NCBI GenBank assembly: GCA_964441265.1
Contig: CAYYKJ010000003.1
Location: forward strand, 62,001-126,000
Length of the DNA: 64,000 nt
Reading direction: 5' to 3'
Origin: JAFGDH01 sp964441265
GTDB lineage: Archaea > Aenigmatarchaeota > Aenigmatarchaeia > QMZP01 > QMZT01
Part shown: positions 1-8,215 of the stretch, piece by piece
Layout of the letters: each line of letters starts with the position of its first letter
Numbering within the stretch: position 1 is the first letter of the stretch
Notes under the pieces: model-generated
What the model saw: only the letters and a program-made list of their open reading frames with translations
Databases searched by the model: none
What the model was told of the DNA's origin: nothing
Position numbers and translations under genes: made by a program

Positions 1-611
1 TCTTTCACCGATGCTCCGCTTTCCAGCCTCTCCATTAGCCACTTCGGATCGAAACGCTGGTAGACGAATACCCCTCCGAACGTGGAAGCGGCTACGTCGA
101 AGGCCGAGCCGACCTTTCCCTGCGCGAAATAATGGGTCATTGCGGAGAGCTTGTATATCAGGTCCTTGGTCTCCCTCTTGGAAATGTCCCTTCCTTGGAA
201 TGCAAGGATCCCGGAAACTGCAGCCACGACCGCCGCAGCAGAGCTCCCGAAACCGATCTTCCTCATTTCCCCGTCAACCTCTATCTGGGACATCTCGCCC
301 CAGGAACGGATCGAAAATGGCATGAAATCCCCCAGATATCGAAGGGTGGTCTCGATGGAACCCTTGACGAATTTCAGGTATTCCTTTTCCTCTTCGGATA
401 TATCTCTTGACCATTTGAGCTCCGATCCGTCGAACTCACCCTCCAGATTCTCGATCTTGAAATCATCCAGAGTTATCCGTATCTTATCGCTTTCCTCGAC
501 CTTTGCGTGGACCCTCTTGTCCACCGCAGTAACTATTCCGGGGTTCCCTACCTCCAGAACGCTCCATTCCCCAGAAAGGAACAGCTTCCCCGGGGCGCTT
601 ACCTCAACCAT
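1..611 (-). CDS. Phosphomevalonate kinase (GHMP kinase), C-terminus cut by window edge
   Basis: About 203 N-terminal residues are visible and the gene runs off the left edge. The N-terminus reads APGKLFLSGEWSVLE, the substrate-side signature of GHMP kinases. Further in are a GFGSSAA phosphate-binding loop and KVGSAFDVAASTFGG, a combination typical of phosphomevalonate kinase rather than mevalonate kinase. The start at 611 is chosen because GGAGGTG lies six bases upstream. It should phosphorylate phosphomevalonate to the diphosphate, the substrate of the decarboxylase encoded 1.3 kb upstream in the same gene run. The Nudix gene ends 12 bases before it, so co-transcription is likely. Mevalonate kinase is the main alternative, but it is disfavoured by the FDVAAS motif. 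Confidence 0.78.
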   Translation of the reverse strand, partial: MVEVSAPGKLFLSGEWSVLEVGNPGIVTAVDKRVHAKVEESDKIRITLDDFKIENLEGEFDGSELKWSRDISEEEKEYLKFVKGSIETTLRYLGDFMPFSIRSWGEMSQIEVDGEMRKIGFGSSAAAVVAAVSGILAFQGRDISKRETKDLIYKLSAMTHYFAQGKVGSAFDVAASTFGGVFVYQRFDPKWLMERLESGASVK

Positions 612-623
612 CCATAACACCTC

Positions 624-1151
624 CTATTTACGGCCCTTTGCTTTCAAGTATTCATTCAATGATCTCTCGAAATGCTCTGTCAGCTTCATCTCACCGGATT
701 TCTCCTTTTCGAGCAGTTCTTCCATGGGGATGAATTTCGCCTCGTCCGCCTCCTTCCTGTCAACCCTGAAAGGTCCCTCTTGCCTCGCTTCCATCACAGC
801 GACGAATTCCCTCTCGTCGAACGTCTCTAACATGTATTTGGTCACGAAAATCGGATTGATCTCGACTCCCAGTTCCTCCCTGCACTCCTTTTCCGTCGCC
901 TGTTCATAAGTATCCCCGGACTTGACGTGGCCTGCGGCAGAGGACTGCCAGTAACCGGGCCGCTGCTTTCTCTTCATGGACCTCCTCTGCACGAATATCT
1001 CACCCTTTGAATTGAATACGAGCACATGGATCTTACGGTGGATTTTCTTTTTTCCTGTATGGGCCTCGCCCCTCCTCATTTTACCGATCACTTCATCATT
1101 CTCATCCACCACGTCGAACATCTCTTCCGGGTTGTCAACCTTCTCTTTCAT
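624..1151 (-). CDS. Nudix hydrolase related to type 1 IPP isomerase/YfcD
   Basis: This 175-aa protein has a near-consensus Nudix box around residues 95-120 (GHVKSGDTYEQATEKE followed by CREELGV). D and K replace the usual first E and first R. The flanking RPGYWQSSAAGHV resembles the type 1 isopentenyl diphosphate isomerase/YfcD branch. However, the position of the catalytic Cys of type 1 isomerases (NSVCGH in E. coli) is Ala here, so isomerase activity is doubtful. A true type 2 isomerase is encoded at 5374. It overlaps the HAD gene by 4 bp and sits between two mevalonate-pathway genes, so an isoprenoid diphosphate or nucleotide substrate is possible. The substrate is unknown. Confidence 0.8.
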   Translation of the reverse strand: MKEKVDNPEEMFDVVDENDEVIGKMRRGEAHTGKKKIHRKIHVLVFNSKGEIFVQRRSMKRKQRPGYWQSSAAGHVKSGDTYEQATEKECREELGVEINPIFVTKYMLETFDEREFVAVMEARQEGPFRVDRKEADEAKFIPMEELLEKEKSGEMKLTEHFERSLNEYLKAKGRK

Positions 1152-1891
1152 ATCAATTCCATCAACTGCTGCTTTAAATTATTCAGGGAAAGCAAACGGA
1201 TTCCTATCTCCTTGGCCTTCATTCGCTGCTCTTCAGTCGAATAACCCCAGTCCGCGAACAGAATGTTGGCGCCTGAATTGAGGACGGATTCGATCTGGAA
1301 GAAAACATCATCGATGAAGTAAATGTTCTCCATTGGGACGTTGAATCTCTTTGAAAACTCACTCAGGTGTTCGTTCTTGTCGGTAGAAAAGTCCTTGTCC
1401 AGGACCCTTTCTTCGGGCATCTTCACGCCGTGCTTTTCCAAGAATAAGATTGTCGCTTCCCGGTTCTTTGCCGTGCTTATGGCGACCACACACCTTTTCT
1501 GAAGGCTCTTAATCAGATCGATCAGACAGGGATAAACCTTTATAAGACTAAATAATCTGGAATAGTTCTTTTCTGTGATCATCTTCCTCGTTTCGAAAAA
1601 TATGTCCCGGAACTCCTCTGCTTTCCCCCCTGATTCCGAAATCAAAAGATTGAGATCCTTTGCTCCCATGACCCGAAAATCTTTTCCTTCCAGTATGGTT
1701 TTAATTAAAACATAAATATCCTGGGCCATCCTCACGTAGGGTCTTGCATCAATCAATTTTTGGTAAAAATCCTTATCTACTGAAAGGTCTCTGCCCTCCA
1801 TTCTGTCGAAGGCTTCCAGTGCCACATGATATGTCTCGTGCTTGGTATCAGCTATAACACCGTCAAAATCGAAAACGAACATCTTCATCAC
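1148..1891 (-). CDS. HAD-superfamily phosphatase
   Basis: The 247-aa protein opens with FVFDFDGVIADT, giving the nucleophile and acid Asp pair of HAD motif I at residues 8 and 10. Later it has VAISTAK (motif II), a Lys-containing segment (motif III) and FIDD (motif IV). The helical cap follows motif I, as in beta-phosphoglucomutase or Gph-like enzymes. It overlaps the Nudix gene by 4 bp and lies six bases downstream of the decarboxylase, so it belongs to the isoprenoid operon. A role in dephosphorylating an isoprenoid or mevalonate phosphate is tempting but unproven. Substrate cannot be read from the sequence. Confidence 0.85.
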   Translation of the reverse strand: MMKMFVFDFDGVIADTKHETYHVALEAFDRMEGRDLSVDKDFYQKLIDARPYVRMAQDIYVLIKTILEGKDFRVMGAKDLNLLISESGGKAEEFRDIFFETRKMITEKNYSRLFSLIKVYPCLIDLIKSLQKRCVVAISTAKNREATILFLEKHGVKMPEERVLDKDFSTDKNEHLSEFSKRFNVPMENIYFIDDVFFQIESVLNSGANILFADWGYSTEEQRMKAKEIGIRLLSLNNLKQQLMELI

Positions 1892-1897
1892 ACCACT

Positions 1898-2890
1898 TCA
1901 GAAAAGGTGTTCATCCGTCATTTTCGCCGGCCCGCCGACCTTGCAGATGTGGGTGTCCTCCACTACCCCGAGGTCTTTCAGCCGCTTCTCGATTTCTTCC
2001 GAATCCTTGGACCAGCAAAGCACCTTTACCTGGGGACCTCCATCTATGGTGAAATAGCATTCCAGACCACCGTCCCTCCATTCCATTACCGAATGTATTA
2101 TCTTTATCGTGGAGGGGTTCCAGTATATTATAGGCGGTGTCGTGGTCATCATTACCGCGTGCATCTTCAGGCAGTTCATTTCAACCGTTTCCCCGAGAAG
2201 CTTGAAATCCTTCTCGGTGATCGCCTTCCTCACGTTTTCGATGTCCTTCCCGCACTCTTCTACCCATTTCCGGTAATATGGGCAGTTATCCACGCTCATG
2301 GCCATACCGGCCCTGCTCTTGATTTTCTTCTCCTCCTTGGTTGTCACCGCAACGACCATGTCGAGGTCCCAGTGATCAGGAGAAGCGATCTGCTCCGCAA
2401 AGGAGTCGGTACCGTCCTCCTTCTCCCCCCGGTGCCACCATACGAAGCCGCCTGCTATGGACCTGGATGCGGATCCCGATCCCCTTCTGGAGAGCATGGA
2501 CAGCTCTTTCTCGCCGAGATCGAGGCCGGCGGCCTTCGCACCTGCCATGCTCAGGGCAGCAAATCCTGAAGCGGAAGATGCCAGCCCGGCGGCCGTGGGA
2601 AAATTATTCACCGACATCACCTTGGCCTTCTCGGATATTCCTGCCATCTCCCTGATCAGGTCGATGTGCTTGATCACCTTGGAGAGCTCCTTTCCCTCTG
2701 TCAGCTCCTCCCCGTTCAGAATTACAATGTCCTCATCATACTTTGAATCGAATTCCACCGTGGTGGTGGTTGTCATCCCGTCCAGAGTCATGGACGTGCT
2801 CCCGGCCTGCGGGAGCATGAGCTTCTTGTCTCTCTTGCCCCAATATTTGGTGAGGGCAATGTTAGCATTGGCAATGGCTGTCGCCTTCAT
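1898..2890 (-). CDS. mvaD: Diphosphomevalonate decarboxylase
   Basis: The 330-aa length fits the family. N-terminal NIALTKYWGK, the phosphate loop PTAAGLASSASGFAALS (about residues 98-114), RRGSGSASRS and YFTIDGGPQVKVL are characteristic. The Asp in TIDGGP corresponds to the catalytic Asp of true decarboxylases, so ATP-dependent decarboxylation of mevalonate diphosphate to IPP is expected. Gly replaces the usual Ala in the DAGP motif. It is the first gene of the leftward run mvaD-HAD-Nudix-phosphomevalonate kinase. Most archaea lack this enzyme and use other routes, so its presence is informative about lineage or transfer. Some Sulfolobales and haloarchaea do have related enzymes. Confidence 0.93.
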   Translation of the reverse strand: MKATAIANANIALTKYWGKRDKKLMLPQAGSTSMTLDGMTTTTTVEFDSKYDEDIVILNGEELTEGKELSKVIKHIDLIREMAGISEKAKVMSVNNFPTAAGLASSASGFAALSMAGAKAAGLDLGEKELSMLSRRGSGSASRSIAGGFVWWHRGEKEDGTDSFAEQIASPDHWDLDMVVAVTTKEEKKIKSRAGMAMSVDNCPYYRKWVEECGKDIENVRKAITEKDFKLLGETVEMNCLKMHAVMMTTTPPIIYWNPSTIKIIHSVMEWRDGGLECYFTIDGGPQVKVLCWSKDSEEIEKRLKDLGVVEDTHICKVGGPAKMTDEHLF

Positions 2891-2945
2891 GGAAAATCAC
2901 CTCAGGATTTTATAATCTAAGAATTGGAAGGGAAATATAAAAAGA

Positions 2946-4052
2946 CTAGAGTGCCTCTTTCATCAAACCGTCAAGAATCTTAACGTCTTTAATTGTTTCG
3001 CCGCTATTGTATTGCTCTTCAAATGTCTTCCTATGTCTATCGGCCTCTTTCGGATCTATTATTGTGACATTATGCGCGATCTTGCTTTTTTGTTCCTTGT
3101 CCCTCACGGAATAAACCACACCTATATCTCCGACTAGTGTCGCCTTTCTCATCCTCGGGTCCTGTTCGCCCAGTCTGATCTCGAAACTCTTTCCCAGATC
3201 GATATAACCTCTGAGTATGTCTTTTGCCGCCTCCAGCAGCTGTGGGTATGCCTGCAGATTTTTTGCGGTTCCCTTCCTGTTCGCTGAATATCTCCGCTTT
3301 CTTTCGGGATCCAGATCTATAGCATGCCTGAGCATCTCGAAATAGGTCGGCCGGAGAAGATTTTTCTTCAGTATATCCACGCTGTCCTTGTACTTCAACG
3401 GATCGGCCTCGGTAGGAAGAATTACTCCGGGAGACGTGGATGTCACATCCACAGTCTTGTTTGAAGGGAACAAATGAAATATCCCGAAAAGTTCATATGC
3501 CTGGGTAGAACCGACCGCGGGATAAGCGGATTCGATCTGCGCCGCATCTTCACCGATTTCACCGAGCAGTCTGAACCTTTCAATGAGCTCTGCGGGATCT
3601 TTCAGAATGTCCGACGCCTGTGCAAAATAGATATCCCGGAGCTCTTTCAGCTCATCCGGTGAGTATTGAAGCAAATTGGGATCAGTGTAAATAGCCAACT
3701 CTTCAGTATCTGTCGGATAATTTTCGATATAACCGTCAATCATTCTCGGTATCGTGAACATTCTCGCTAAAATGTGATTGAAAGGTCCGATGATTTTTTT
3801 CCCGTCCTCTGCTCCAATCATTTTGAAGAACCCGGTCTTTAGCTTATCCTTGGGCGCTTCAACACAGGAATCAATCATGTCTCTGTGATCAGTAACATCG
3901 TGCATGCTGTCAGGCACGGGCATGCGCAGAGGATAAACATCTTGTTTCTCCATATAATACTGAGAAAGCCTTCCCGCTTCCTCCACAATTGAATCACTAT
4001 ACAAACCGGAAAAGAGTTCCGTGACTTTATCCCCGAATTTTTTCATCAGCAT
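2946..4052 (-). CDS. Conserved-looking protein of unknown function, 368 aa
   Basis: I do not recognise a family. The protein is soluble, mixed helical and acidic, with no signal peptide or membrane segment. The start at 4052 (or 4046) is preferred over an upstream in-frame ATG at 4133, because GTGATG/GAAG purine-rich bases precede it and the upstream part reads as promoter. Internal features include a Cys at DSCVEAP and a C-terminal segment DIGVVYSVRDKE that could be a beta hairpin. It is divergent from the methyltransferase-like gene at 4186, with AT-rich TATA-like sequence between them, so the two may work together. An enzymatic role is possible but not shown. Confidence 0.7.
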   Translation of the reverse strand: MLMKKFGDKVTELFSGLYSDSIVEEAGRLSQYYMEKQDVYPLRMPVPDSMHDVTDHRDMIDSCVEAPKDKLKTGFFKMIGAEDGKKIIGPFNHILARMFTIPRMIDGYIENYPTDTEELAIYTDPNLLQYSPDELKELRDIYFAQASDILKDPAELIERFRLLGEIGEDAAQIESAYPAVGSTQAYELFGIFHLFPSNKTVDVTSTSPGVILPTEADPLKYKDSVDILKKNLLRPTYFEMLRHAIDLDPERKRRYSANRKGTAKNLQAYPQLLEAAKDILRGYIDLGKSFEIRLGEQDPRMRKATLVGDIGVVYSVRDKEQKSKIAHNVTIIDPKEADRHRKTFEEQYNSGETIKDVKILDGLMKEAL

Positions 4053-4128
4053 CACTTCTTTTGCGTTATTATTCGGTGAAAGACATTTATCTCTTCTGGG
4101 CGAATCCAGGAGGAAAATTATCATCCAA

Positions 4129-4142
4129 AACATTTAAATACC
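4129..4142 (+). promoter_or_regulatory. TATA promoter for the methyltransferase-like gene
   Basis: AACATTTAAATACC is a good archaeal TATA box. It lies about 50 bases before the ATG at 4186, giving a short leader with AGTGAT as a ribosome site three bases before the start. Confidence 0.55.
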
Positions 4143-4185
4143 CATTAAATAACTACTATTAGATAACAAAATAATTAGTGATTAT

Positions 4186-5325
4186 ATGACATTGTACATA
4201 CCAAAATTCGATGTAAAGGGGATTCCAGCAGCTTTCCCTTTATACAGGGTTCCGCTTCAAGAAACCGGTAAATGGGGAATCAGATATGATAACGCAAGTG
4301 ATCTGAAGAAGCTTCTGGAGATGGACAGGAGTCTTTACAAAAAGGAATGGGAAATGGGGAAAGGTGCCCAGATGGACAATGTGACAAAGGCTTCTGAAGA
4401 GGCCGGGTTCGGACCCATGACAAAGGTCCTGCAGAAGGCAGGCGGTGCGCTGTGTTCATATTTATGTGATAAGATCGACGGTGAAATCGTAATACTGGAC
4501 AACGGAGCGGGTCCCGGTCAGTCAGCGAGGAAAGTAGCTGATTCACTGACCAATAGGGAAAAATCAAGGGTCAAGATCCTTCTTCTGGACCCATCGGGAG
4601 AGAAGCTCGCTGAAGCGAAAAGGGCATTGGGAACCGAAATAGAATATGAAGCTCTTCCCCCATGCAGTGATTACGAGGCTCTGGAAAAAACCAATTTAAA
4701 ACCGGGGGAAGTCGACATCGTGCTCAACGTGGCCGGGGGGAAACATCACAACATGCTGGCCCCATGGGGTTTGTACAAAGACATATTGAAACAAAACGGT
4801 TACTTTGTCGACATAGACTGGAACACCGACTGCTGGAGGCCGGCGATAGTATACGACATGATGGATTCCTGGGAGTGGGAAGACAAGGAGGAAATCCTGA
4901 AAGGATTCGCTGACATGTTCATACCTGAACTGACGGGAAACAAAGAGATGGATCTGGAACTGGCAAGAAAAAGGGATTACTCCGAGAACGAACTGGACGC
5001 ACAGGCAGTGAAGGACATGATTTCTTTCTGGACCGGTTACGGACGGTTTGAACTGAAGAGCGGTGCCCAGGGAAAACACGCAATCTTCTGGCCGGAAGGC
5101 CACATGAACAGCAAAAAGATATTGGAATATATGACTACAGCAGGGCTTAACCCCAATTCCGATGATTTGAAAAGAATGAAATCCGAGGGGCTGGAGATAG
5201 ACTACAGCGTCATAAGGGGCGGGAGTTTGAAAGAGGGAAAGACGAAAATAAAGGATTTCCCCCACAACATATGTCCTGACACATCGCTCTGGTCTATAAA
5301 CATCGGTCAGAAAGAATCGAAATGA
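4186..5325 (+). CDS. SAM-dependent methyltransferase-like protein
   Basis: The 379-aa protein contains VILDNGAGPGQSARKVAD near residues 100-117, a class I methyltransferase motif I (glycine-rich SAM loop). KILLLDPSGEKL follows as the acidic motif II strand, and then VDIVLNVAGGKHHN, where motif IV would be. The C-terminal 150 residues, rich in Trp and acidic residues, match nothing I know. The start is set by AGTGAT just upstream. The gene faces the unknown gene at 2946-4052 head to head. The substrate is unknown. A small-molecule O- or N-methyltransferase is as likely as a macromolecular one. Confidence 0.75.
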   Translation: MTLYIPKFDVKGIPAAFPLYRVPLQETGKWGIRYDNASDLKKLLEMDRSLYKKEWEMGKGAQMDNVTKASEEAGFGPMTKVLQKAGGALCSYLCDKIDGEIVILDNGAGPGQSARKVADSLTNREKSRVKILLLDPSGEKLAEAKRALGTEIEYEALPPCSDYEALEKTNLKPGEVDIVLNVAGGKHHNMLAPWGLYKDILKQNGYFVDIDWNTDCWRPAIVYDMMDSWEWEDKEEILKGFADMFIPELTGNKEMDLELARKRDYSENELDAQAVKDMISFWTGYGRFELKSGAQGKHAIFWPEGHMNSKKILEYMTTAGLNPNSDDLKRMKSEGLEIDYSVIRGGSLKEGKTKIKDFPHNICPDTSLWSINIGQKESK

Positions 5326-5373
5326 AATATCCCCTTCCAGCTTTTTATATGATCCGTTTCAATACTTATCATT

Positions 5374-6384
5374 ATGCAGGGAAAGATCACCGGTTCCAGG
5401 AAGGCTGATCACATAGACATCTGCCTCGGGAAGGACGTTGAGTACTCCAAGAGCAACGGCTTCGGGAGGTATGACCTTCCCCACAGGGCTCTGCCCGAGG
5501 TTGATCTTCAGGAGATAGACTGCTCGTGCAAGTTCTTCGGGAAGAAGCTGGGCTATCCATTGTTTGTGACTGGGATGACCGGAGGGACCGACCGGGCACT
5601 GGAGATAAACAGGAACATAGCCAGGGCAGCGGAGGTGCTGGGGATCGGCTTCGGAGTGGGTTCCCAGAGGGCAATGCTGGAGAATCCCTCGCTGACAAGA
5701 ACTTACAAGGTCCGCAAGCTGGCGCCCAACGTCCTTTTTCTGGGCAACATAGGGGCGGGCCAGCTCCAAGAATATGACCCGGGGAAGATAAAGCTCATGG
5801 TGGAGAAGATCGAGGCGGACGGGCTGGCCCTGCACCTGAACCCCGCGCAGGAGATGGCCCAGGACGAGGGGGATTATTCATGGTCGGGGGTGCTGGACAT
5901 GATAAAGAAACTTACCAGGTCAGTTGATTTCCCGGTGATGGCGAAGGAGGTCGGGACGGGAATATCGGGAGACGTCGCCAGGATGCTTGCGGGTGCCGGC
6001 GTGAAAGCCATAGACGTGTCCGGGGCAGGCGGGACCTCCTGGATAAAGGTGGACTCCTACAGGAGCGGAAGGGAGATGGATTCCTTTTTGGAATGGGGCA
6101 TCCCGACCGCGGAGGCCCTGAAAGATACGGTTTCCAAGGTAAGGGTCCCGGTGATGGCGAGCGGGGGCATAAGGAACGGCATAGAGGCGGCGAAGGCCAT
6201 TGCTATGGGCGCCTCTCTCGCGGGTTTCGCGCTCCCGGTGCTGGAGCCCGCCACGAGGGGATGGGAAGCGGTGAAGGAGAGGATGGAAAGGATCATCTTC
6301 GAGCTGAAGACTGCCATGTTCCTTTCGGGGGCGAAAAACCTCGCGGAGCTGCGAAGAAACAGGCTAACAGAAAGATATAAGTGA
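5374..6384 (+). CDS. fni: Type 2 isopentenyl-diphosphate delta-isomerase (FMN)
   Basis: This 336-aa FMN TIM-barrel enzyme interconverts IPP and DMAPP using reduced FMN. Visible family signatures are TGMTGGT (66-72), GIGFGVGSQRAM (about 91-102), GNIGAGQL, LHLNPAQE, KEVGTGIS, DVSGAGGTSW and the phosphate-binding ASGGIRNG. A TATA-like CTTTTTATATGA sits about 30 bases upstream, which suggests a very short leader. It is separated from the leftward mevalonate genes by the two unfamiliar genes. Together they supply phosphomevalonate kinase, decarboxylase and isomerase. This is the standard archaeal isomerase type. Confidence 0.96.
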   Translation: MQGKITGSRKADHIDICLGKDVEYSKSNGFGRYDLPHRALPEVDLQEIDCSCKFFGKKLGYPLFVTGMTGGTDRALEINRNIARAAEVLGIGFGVGSQRAMLENPSLTRTYKVRKLAPNVLFLGNIGAGQLQEYDPGKIKLMVEKIEADGLALHLNPAQEMAQDEGDYSWSGVLDMIKKLTRSVDFPVMAKEVGTGISGDVARMLAGAGVKAIDVSGAGGTSWIKVDSYRSGREMDSFLEWGIPTAEALKDTVSKVRVPVMASGGIRNGIEAAKAIAMGASLAGFALPVLEPATRGWEAVKERMERIIFELKTAMFLSGAKNLAELRRNRLTERYK

Positions 6385-6403
6385 GCCCTTCCAATTATGA
6401 AAC

Positions 6404-7027
6404 ATGGTCAACAAGGAGCTTTTTGACTACATAAAATCCCAGCTTGAGTCAGGGCAGAATCCGGACGAGGTCAGGAAGATCCTCCTCCAGGCGGGATGGA
6501 CTTCAAACGACATCAGAGAAGCCGCCGAAACCGTCAGGAAGGTAATAGAGAACCAGAGAATCGCCAGGGAGAAAATGGCAGAGCAGAAGAAATCCGGGGA
6601 GAAGCGTCCTTCAGAAAGTAATTACACATATGGGCTTCTGCTTTCCATGCTGGGAGGCATGCTGATACTCATAAACGGCGTATACACCTCGGTCTTCAGG
6701 ACAATGTCAATGGATTTCTTCTCAAGCATCGGAATGGGTTTCTACCTGTTCTCAAACGAGGCCTCCGCCAACACGATTTTCGGGATAACAGGGGCGGTGA
6801 TAGGGCTGATAATAATGGCTGTGAACATCCATAAAATGAAACCGGGGGGTTCGCAGGGCGTGCACAGGAGGATAATAGACAGGATAGAGAACCTGCTGGA
6901 AGGCAGGACCGGATTCAGCGGATTGATCACCTTCCTGCTATCGGTGCTGGGGTTGCTCTTCGGAGGACTTTACATCGGGCCGGCCATAGGGGTTATCGGC
7001 GGAATTCTCCGGTACCTCGGGAAATAA
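6404..7027 (+). CDS. Small membrane protein with helical N-terminal domain
   Basis: The 207-aa protein has an N-terminal helical segment (about 1-60) with the pattern ESGQNPDEVRKILLQAGW. This resembles short helix-hairpin domains that precede membrane regions in many prokaryotic proteins. Three or four transmembrane segments follow, around YGLLLSMLGGMLILI, IFGITGAVIGLIIMAV and the last 45 residues. A TATA-like AAAGATATAAG lies about 28 bases before the ATG, suggesting a leaderless message. No catalytic motif is visible and no function is assigned. Confidence 0.8.
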   Translation: MVNKELFDYIKSQLESGQNPDEVRKILLQAGWTSNDIREAAETVRKVIENQRIAREKMAEQKKSGEKRPSESNYTYGLLLSMLGGMLILINGVYTSVFRTMSMDFFSSIGMGFYLFSNEASANTIFGITGAVIGLIIMAVNIHKMKPGGSQGVHRRIIDRIENLLEGRTGFSGLITFLLSVLGLLFGGLYIGPAIGVIGGILRYLGK

Positions 7028-7030
7028 AAT

Positions 7031-7261
7031 CTAGAGCGGATTCTCTATTTTGTCCCTGAAATATTCGCATTTGCCGCAGTAACTGCCGTCTCCCAGATTA
7101 GCAAGCACTCCCCGGGGGCAGGGCGAAAAAGTCTTCAATCCGCTCAGGGCTATAACATCCGGACTGCTGCAGAATATCCCGTCTGTGGGAAAATCCTCCC
7201 CGTGTTCTTTCGGGCGGTTTCCCCATACGCATCTTTTATACGTCTGTGCCTGCGCTCCCAT
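7031..7261 (-). CDS. Small Cys-rich protein, 76 aa
   Basis: The protein has five Cys (positions about 11, 31, 48, 62, 65), including a CGKC knuckle near the C-terminus, which suggests a metal site. CTTATAAG lies about 25-30 bases upstream of the ATG, in the right place for a leaderless archaeal promoter. That is the main reason to believe the gene is real. It converges on the membrane-protein gene, with stop codons 3 bases apart. I do not recognise a family. Confidence 0.6.
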   Translation of the reverse strand: MGAQAQTYKRCVWGNRPKEHGEDFPTDGIFCSSPDVIALSGLKTFSPCPRGVLANLGDGSYCGKCEYFRDKIENPL

Positions 7262-7302
7262 GGATTAGAATAGTGAGGAAAATCTTATAAGCGAGAGCGG
7301 GG

Positions 7303-7698
7303 TCATCTCATGCTGAAAGAATACCTTCCGGGAGCCCATTTACCTCCCGAGGCCCGGTAGCCACATTTGGGGCATTTAGCTCCGGATACGAGCTTACGGC
7401 CCTTCAGGTTCTTGGTGTAGAATCTTCGGAGGCCGTGGCCGCAGGAGGGGCATTTTTTTCGGGACTTTCCTTTTTTCGTGCGGATGATGACCCTGATTCC
7501 GCTGGCTTTCAGGCAGATTTTCCTTATCCTGGAACCGGAAATGGTATATCTCGGCTCGACCTTCTTGAGGTCGGCATTCACCATCTCGCCCAGCTTCTTC
7601 TGTGAATCCACTTCCCTCTTCTTCAGGATCTTTCTGAGAATGAAGACCACCACGTCCTCCTTGGGACGCTTGGAACCCTTAACTTTCGCCCTGGGCAT
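7303..7698 (-). CDS. Basic winged-helix-like protein with C-terminal zinc ribbon
   Basis: The protein is 131 aa and strongly basic. Residues 1-75 have the spacing of a small helical or winged-helix domain (EVDSQKKLGEMVNADLKKVE, then SGSRIRKICLKASGI). Residues 80-115 hold two CxxC knuckles (CPSCGHG and CPKCGYR) that would form a zinc ribbon. A role in nucleic-acid binding is likely from composition and fold. The start is leaderless: a TATA-like element lies about 28 bases upstream in the 37-bp gap shared with the divergent methyltransferase gene. Confidence 0.75.
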   Translation of the reverse strand: MPRAKVKGSKRPKEDVVVFILRKILKKREVDSQKKLGEMVNADLKKVEPRYTISGSRIRKICLKASGIRVIIRTKKGKSRKKCPSCGHGLRRFYTKNLKGRKLVSGAKCPKCGYRASGGKWAPGRYSFSMR

Positions 7699-7735
7699 GA
7701 TTAAGATTTAAATCGCGGATTTTTAAGTAAAATTT
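7699..7735. promoter_or_regulatory. Divergent leaderless promoters in a 37-bp gap
   Basis: AGATTTAAATCGC is centred about 27 bases before the rightward ATG at 7736. TTTACTTAAAAA, read leftward, is centred about 28 bases before the leftward ATG at 7698. The two TATA elements are interleaved, so both messages would begin at or next to their start codons and the promoters must overlap. Confidence 0.6.
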
Positions 7736-8038
7736 ATGGGCTTTGATTCGGAAGTGATGTTCCTTGTCAAGAAAATACCCAGGGGGAAGGTCACCACATA
7801 CAAGGAGATGGGCAGGGCGCTCGGCAGCAGGGGCTACCGCTCGGTGGGGCAGGCGCTGAAAAGGAACCCGAGGCCGGTGGTGATACCCTGCCACAGGGTC
7901 GTTAATTCAGACGGCAGTATAGGGGGGTACCACGGAAAATCTGACAGCGATGAAAAGGAGAGAATCCTCAGGGAGGAAGGGGTGGAGATAAGACAGGGAA
8001 AAATAAACCTCAAAAAACACTTCTTCCGGATGGTTTAG
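7736..8038 (+). CDS. ogt: O6-alkylguanine-DNA alkyltransferase, catalytic domain only
   Basis: The protein is 100 aa and corresponds to the C-terminal DNA-binding and catalytic domain of MGMT/Ogt. It includes the helix-turn-helix region (KVTTYKEMGRALGSRGYRSVGQAL) and the active-site motif IPCHRVV with the acceptor Cys. The Cys is present, so this is not an alkyltransferase-like (ATL) protein, where it is replaced. The N-terminal domain of full-length Ogt is absent. It should remove alkyl groups from guanine O6 by suicide transfer. Its 3' end overlaps the small zinc-ribbon gene on the other strand by 4 bp. Confidence 0.9.
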   Translation: MGFDSEVMFLVKKIPRGKVTTYKEMGRALGSRGYRSVGQALKRNPRPVVIPCHRVVNSDGSIGGYHGKSDSDEKERILREEGVEIRQGKINLKKHFFRMV

Positions 8039-8196
8039 GTCCAGAGTTCGGCCTTCTCCTCGTCTGTTTCTGTCTCCAGGATAAGGCCGTATCTGCTGAA
8101 AAAAGTGGAGCACTTGGGACACATGAAAGCCTCCGGCCTTCTGTTCCAGAGCTTCCCCACAGTACCGCAAACAGGACATTTATTAGTGCAAATCAT
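8035..8196 (-). CDS. Mini zinc-ribbon protein, 53 aa
   Basis: Reading leftward from the ATG at 8196 gives a 53-aa protein starting MICTNKCPVCG and later FMCPKC, two CxxC knuckles spaced for one zinc ribbon. It ends in an acidic tail (ETETDEEKAELWT). A GGTG element lies eight bases before the ATG and a TATA-like run AATAAATATC lies just upstream of that. It follows eL32 by 19 bases and may be transcribed with the ribosomal genes. Function is unknown. Small zinc ribbons of this kind are common in archaea. Confidence 0.72.
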   Translation of the reverse strand: MICTNKCPVCGTVGKLWNRRPEAFMCPKCSTFFSRYGLILETETDEEKAELWT

Positions 8197-8215
8197 GAAA
8201 AGACACCAGTGATAT

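Noticed and set aside
624..1151. Type 1 IPP isomerase
   Set aside because: The catalytic Cys position is Ala and a bona fide type 2 isomerase is encoded nearby, so only a Nudix call is justified.
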